A DNA stretch of 64,000 nucleotides from Owenia fusiformis. Taxonomy: Eukaryota; Annelida; Polychaeta; Sabellida; Oweniidae. The notes under the pieces were generated by a model, which was given only the letters and a program-made list of their open reading frames with translations, was not told where the DNA came from and searched no databases. Location: NCBI GenBank assembly GCA_903813345.2, contig CAIIXF020000010.1, positions 25,196,425 through 25,260,424 of the forward strand, read 5' to 3'. How positions within the stretch are numbered: position 1 is the stretch's first letter; the number at the start of each line of letters is the position of its first letter. Below, piece by piece: positions 59,508 through 64,000 of the stretch. Both the position numbers and the translations under genes were made by a program.

Positions 59508-60256
59508 TTATAAAAAAAAATACTGACTTCTTATTATATTTTTAAAAGTCTCAAATAAAGTGAAATGAAGCCAAAATCAGCTAAAATTATGCAATGTCGT
59601 AAAATGGCGTGACTGGAATATGATGCAATCACCTGTGACGTCAGACATTCCAATTGATGAAATATTCTCATTACGATTTTTAGAATATCACCTAAACTTT
59701 TTTTACTCCAGAATTAACGTTTTCATTAAGGCACGGTGGTCCACATGCCATGTCTTCTAGCCAAGTAATTTGGCTAGATACTTGAGAAAGTATTAGCATT
59801 GAATACATAAGGGTTATGTACTGGGAGGTTTTGGATACAGGGTTTATCCCAAGGGAAATATGTATATATCCCGAGGGACCGAGGGATATACACATTTATC
59901 CCATACTTGGATGTGTTACAGGTTAGTCGATTTCTGGAATACCAAAAGTCAAGTGTAGCAATTTTTCAATTTACGTTTGTTGTTTTTCACCACTTTTTTT
60001 TGTTAAGCGTTGTATTGTTAAGATGGTGCTGGTCGTATCTTCAGAATGGATTGGCTTTTTAAATGTAGAACGATGTGAAACACAGATATAACAACAACAA
60101 CCCAGTACCTTTTTTAATCCTTGATTCGCGCCTTGTTTTGCATGTTTGTCGGCTCGAACAACCTTTATATGTACAGTAATGAATGATCCTTGAGCCCTTG
60201 GAATCACATGTCTTCTTGATTTGTTTATAAATCAATTTTACTCTTGTAGATACACT
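59508..60256. other. no gene recognised
   Basis: Includes a segment (about 59820-59900) with TTTATCCCAAGGGAAATATG and CCGAGGGATATACACATTTA, similar in style to the dispersed repeats at 24755 and 26645. No exon could be supported. Confidence 0.45.
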
Positions 60257-60345
60257 TGTTGGGATGGAGCGATCGGTAAGACGTAAGGCTTTGAGCCTAA
60301 TGTCCAAACCCAGACATATTGAGTTCAAATCTCGAGTGGATGACA
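60257..60345 (+). mobile_element. tRNA-derived SINE head (candidate)
   Basis: An A-box-like GGAGCGATCGGTAAGAC and a B-box-like GAGTTCAAATCTCG, spaced as in class-II tRNAs, lie inside a tRNA-like fold that does not close well. It is followed by unrelated sequence with a second B-box-like GGTTTGAATCCC (about 60430). Best read as a SINE remnant, not as a working tRNA. Confidence 0.45.
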
Positions 60346-60553
60346 TGCATTTTTATTTATTTTTTGGTTGCCAATGCCAAAAGCTGAGACTAGCATAAAT
60401 GTTATGTTAGTCTCAGCCAATAGCGATGTGGTTTGAATCCCTAGCATGCGACACATGTTTTTTTATCCCGAGCAGGTGACATTAGGTGAGACCAGGTGAG
60501 TTATATAAGGGTGCCTGGGCCTCTAGAAAGTAAAAGAGGAGCTGGACGTATAA

Positions 60554-60975
60554 CAGGCCTGTCAACTGTCCCGCAATTTGCGTATTTGTCACGCATTTGC
60601 TGAAGAATTTGAAGTCACGCCAGTTTTTTTGGCGTGACAGAAAATGTCACGCAAATACGCATTTTACCTGGTAGTGGTAATTGTCAAGCAAAAATATTTC
60701 TGTAGAAAATTTTTCAAAATATGTTTACGATACGGTAAAAATACGACTGTCCGAAAAAAAAACGAACGCAATTTGTTCGGATTTGTTACGCAAATCCCGT
60801 ATATGTCATGCATGTTAATTGGAAATTTTCGTACCTACCCCCCCTCCCTTTGGCCAAAGGTGTTTAAAAGTTGGCCAAAGGTGTTGAAAATTTGTACAAA
60901 AGTGTTCAGATTTGGACTTAGGTGTCCAACATTTGTAAGTCACTCATATTAGGTGGTCTCAAGTTGACAGCCCTG
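60554..60975. mobile_element. hAT-like MITE, 422 bp
   Basis: Perfect 6-bp duplication GTATAA on both sides (60548-60553 and 60976-60981). Ends CAGGCCTGTCAACT and CAGGGCTGTCAACT (right as reverse complement). Interior TCACGCATTTGCTG and TGTAAGTCACTCAT blocks are shared with 51265-51612 and with fragments near 2150-2345 and 6235-6430. It lies 127 bp upstream of the JMY/WHAMM start codon. Confidence 0.85.
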
Positions 60976-61102
60976 GTATAAGGTTCTGTAGACCAGTTTA
61001 CCATTGACATAGACATAGACCAATAATTGCAATATTTTTTCCAGATGACAAAACATGTCTGTTGAAAAACCAAACATCAGTAGGTCTATCTAACAAGGGA
61101 AC

Positions 61103-62022
61103 ATGGATCAAATTGACAGCCTGGAGGATTGGGTAGCCATAAAAGACAATCCATTTTACGTTGACAAGGATGCAGAGACTCAGAAACTTGGATTCATTGT
61201 GGCTTGGAATGAAGTCCACCAAAAAGTTGCATTGACTTGTAGAAAAACTCATCGCAGCGCACTTGACATTGATTCTGAAGGCTGGTCTGGGCTCTACTCA
61301 TTAAATCAGCTACAATACATACATGAGCAACTTGCTTTAGTACATCCAATTCTAGGCAGCTATTTTCCTGAGATACCACAAGACATTGATGGCCTTTGGG
61401 CATATTTTGGTCAGCAACAACTTGAAGTTGATGATGATCTGCTCAATCGGATACAAAACTACCTCAGAATAGCTGTTGACATTTGCGGGCGAAATTTGGT
61501 CATTTCTACCCTCTTTGAAGAAAATACAATTGAGGATTATTATGAAAATGTCAGTGAGCTTAAACGGCGTAAATATGAAGACAGTGTCAGAAATGCTGAA
61601 GAAGAGCTTCGTAGTGTTCTATTTCTTCGTGACACTACAGTTAACATGCTTGATATGGTAGATGTGTATGATCAAGAAGATCAAGCTGTATTCAAGCTTA
61701 ACATTACCCTTGCCGAACTCTTCAACTACCAGCTTCGGCCATTTGTAGACTTACGTGAAGCAGCCATCAATAAACTTAAAGAAGCAAAAGCTAAAATTCA
61801 AGATCCAGGTATTGGTGAGAGGATTAAGACTGAGTATGCATTGCAACTAAGTGAGTGGCAGAATCATTATTCAGATGCTGTTGACATGATACAAGAGCTC
61901 TATATGAAATACTATGGGAAAACAGTAGGAGTTCTTAAAGGAATGAGTGAGAGGATGAAAGCTGACTCTCTTAGGTTTGGACAGAGGTCATTTGAGGCTG
62001 TTGGACAAGACAGATTAAAAAG
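61103..62022 (+). CDS. JMY: JMY/WHAMM-type actin nucleation factor, exon 1
   Basis: A 920-nt coding exon, donor AAAAG|GTAAGG, phase 2. It encodes 306 residues beginning MDQIDSLEDWVAIKDNPFYV, with GFIVAWNEVHQKVALTC (vertebrate JMY: FIVAWNEIEGKFAITC), GWSGLYSLNQLQYIHEQL (JMY: SWAGLFSFQDLRAVHQQL), an EDYYENVSELKRRKYED block, and ELFNYQLRPFVDLREAA (JMY: ELYQYLLQPFRDMRELA). This is the JMY/WHAMM N-terminal domain, which directs membrane binding in these WASP-superfamily Arp2/3 activators, followed by the start of the coiled coil. The large low-complexity insertion of mammalian JMY after the first block is absent. JMY and WHAMM are close paralogues in vertebrates, so this gene may represent the pre-duplication form. 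A candidate 5' acceptor lies at 61044/61045. Confidence 0.93.
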
Positions 62023-63007
62023 GTAAGGCAGAATAAGGTTTATGTATAAAATGAACATTGAACAAACAATAAACAATATCTGATAATTCCAACATTGGGA
62101 CCCTCACATTTAAGGATTTAAGCCTTGGACTCAGTGAGTCGTTTGCTGAACCAATCCACGAAGATGTGGTTTCCAAATCTTTGCATGACCCCGCAGGGAA
62201 TTGCAAAGTTTAGGAAACAACATCTGAGTGGAATGAAGCAGCCACAATGCATTGAGTCTTGGTCTTAAATGCAAAATCAGTGCTTCAACTTTTGAAAATG
62301 AAAATTCAAGCAAATCAAAAATAATTGGAGTGTTACGTAGGAAATTGTTGATAGTTTGTCCACATGAAATTTCATGATGATTCAATAAAGGGAAAGTGTC
62401 CAAAACAAGTTTTAAAGTTTGTGACTAATAAGTGTGTGGGGTTCTAAAGTTTATTTGGAGTAAAATATGAATTCGGCTAAATAGTCAGTTTTCCATTATT
62501 TTGATACATGATATTCATTGGTATGAATTGATAAGCAACTCATAAAATAAAAGCACCAACTAAATTTTAAATAACTTAGGGCTGTTGTCTCTTCCCATAC
62601 TTTACATCTATATATTTGAATTGATGGGAACATCTATCATGGGAGAACATCCATCATCACATTCTCATGTGTTGAATTTTCTAAACACCCTTACACATCA
62701 CTCAGGGTATGAATTGATTGCACGCTGAGGATTCAATGATATTTAAATTCTACCATCTACAATTACAATTGTTAGAAATTAAAAAGATATGGTTTTGTGT
62801 AATGATTTTTCGTACAACAGCTTTGGTATAATGCTTTTTCGTTACAATGTGTGTCGGTTTTCAGTAAGAGAGTAAGCCAAAGGATTTCAATGAAAAATAA
62901 ATGCACAATGCTACGATTGAGGTTAATATGCCATATTTTTTATCATTTATTATTTTGTATTTTGTTTTACAGTATTTGTTTTGTAATTTTCTGCTTTCTC
63001 TGTGTAG
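62023..63007 (+). other. JMY intron 1
   Basis: 985 bp, AT-rich, no repeat recognised. The acceptor is TTTCTCTGTGTAG. Confidence 0.75.
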
Positions 63008-63098
63008 AATCGAGGAAGAGAAAATGATGGAAGTCATACAGAAACACGAGGCCAAGAAACGCTGGACTGAACATCAACGGGACAAAGTGAAACAGAAG
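63008..63098 (+). CDS. JMY: JMY/WHAMM exon 2 (coiled coil)
   Basis: 91 nt, phase 2 in and phase 0 out, encoding (R)IEEEKMMEVIQKHEAKKR then WTEHQRDKVKQK, a highly charged helix. It corresponds to the JMY segment with MRAKEICLEQKKHALKEEM. The donor is AAG|GTGAAC. Confidence 0.88.
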
Positions 63099-63681
63099 GT
63101 GAACTAAATGCATTTTGGATATAATATTAAAGGGCTCTGTCTTGCCTAAAGACTGAAGTGAACTTCTTAATAGGATAGTTTCTAAATAGCAGAAGAATCA
63201 ATGAAATCTCGTGCTGCCATCTTTTATTCAGCTTTTAACTCGGGCTAGAGCTCCATTCATTTACATGCTAAAATCTTGGAAAAGTGGCTTAATTTCATGA
63301 TTTATCAAAGTGTGTTTGTTGAATCTGTATAAAACTTGAATGAAGTACCACATGATGACCCTGTTTATGTACATGATGTGATTAAACATGCAAATGTTGA
63401 TTGACATACAAATAATCCACGGATTTAAAGAATTTTAGCATTGCATCTATGGACATTTGGCCCAAGTTTTTTTAAATTGTTATAGAAAATTATTCAAATT
63501 ACATAACTGTGTAAATCAAAGCCATTAAGGAGAAAACATTTCACTGAATTCAAATATGCCATTTAAAAGAAGGTAATGTAAGTCATTAGAGGTCTAATAT
63601 GCAAGTCTCTTAAAATCTCACGAAAAACGAGATTTAGCGAGATTTGAAAAGCTATATGGAAACATCATCTTTATGTTTCAG
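63099..63681 (+). other. JMY intron 2
   Basis: 583 bp, nothing recognisable. The acceptor is TTTATGTTTCAG. Confidence 0.75.
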
Positions 63682-63853
63682 ATAGCCACACTTGAGCCTA
63701 GTAATGATTTAGAAAAGACAAGCCTGACTGCCCTCGATCTAGAACAACAAGTCTATGGCTGGCAAGTGAAGGTTTATGACATGGAGCTATTAATTCTTAA
63801 CACGTACGAAAAAATGGCAAAGCTCCAAATCACTTCACTAAAATCAGCAACTG
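63682..63853 (+). CDS. JMY: JMY/WHAMM exon 3 (coiled coil), gene continues off window
   Basis: 172 nt, phase 0 in and phase 1 out, donor G|GTTAGT. It encodes IATLEPSNDLEKTSLTALDL then EQQVYGWQVKVYDMELLI then LNTYEKMAKLQITSLKSAT. The vertebrate JMY counterpart is LDQLEADYYDLQLQLYEVQF then EILKCEELLLTAQLESIKRL. The proline-rich region and the actin-binding WH2/Arp2/3-binding tail, which would prove activity, lie beyond the right edge. Confidence 0.88.
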
Positions 63854-64000
63854 GTTAGTGGATTTACTTGATGGCTTTTGCACTGTACTGTATAAATTGT
63901 TGTTAATTTGGCCCAGCCTTAAAAATTGGAAAAATTAAATATTCACCAAAATCACAAGGAATAAAAAATTAATGGTAGAAATTGTACATTTTATATGGAC
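63854..64000 (+). other. start of JMY intron 3
   Basis: The window ends inside this intron. Confidence 0.7.

Noticed and set aside
60059-60346. Overlapping minus-strand frames of 78 and 95 codons
   Set aside because: They are antisense to a tRNA-like SINE piece and neighbouring repeat sequence. No splice or domain evidence.

Overview
This is an AT-rich piece of an animal nuclear genome. Intron-rich genes, a fibrillin whose exon lengths and phases match the vertebrate FBN1 5' exons, a BORC subunit (KXD1) and a JMY/WHAMM-type actin nucleator, together with very dense MITEs, foldback elements and minisatellites, suggest a marine invertebrate, plausibly a non-vertebrate deuterostome. The species cannot be fixed from the sequence.

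Layout. (1) About 1-20.8 kb, minus strand: the 5' end of a fibrillin gene. The signal-peptide exon is at 20532-20806, followed leftward by two alternative 'CCPGW' exons (14405-14481 and 13862-13944) and three EGF-like exons (11053-11145, 3601-3696, 2799-2894). The rest of the gene lies off the left edge. Its introns hold a 34-bp minisatellite, a 4-kb Mutator-like element with 9-bp target duplications, a mariner-like element and several foldback elements. (2) About 20.8-35.7 kb: no gene recognised; large palindromes, a 32-bp minisatellite and LINE remnants. (3) 35731-38425, plus strand: a two-exon gene for an unrecognised 159-residue basic protein. (4) 41171-48079, minus strand: complete four-exon KXD1, with a 26-bp minisatellite in intron 1 running almost up to the exon 2 acceptor. 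(5) About 51.2-57.2 kb: a foldback element carrying two nested insertions, a small hAT-like element and a whole-looking Ty3/Gypsy LTR retrotransposon with identical LTRs. (6) 61103 to the right edge, plus strand: the first three coding exons of a JMY/WHAMM gene.

The most interesting observation is in fibrillin. The two adjacent alternative exons (77 and 83 nt) have the same phases. The reading frame stays open only if exactly one is used, because including both or neither gives an immediate stop codon. One alternative has the normal four cysteines of this segment and the other has five. This predicts two fibrillin N-termini made by mutually exclusive splicing, in the part of the protein that matters for microfibril assembly. 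The host genes shown are not functionally linked to each other: extracellular matrix, lysosome positioning and actin nucleation.
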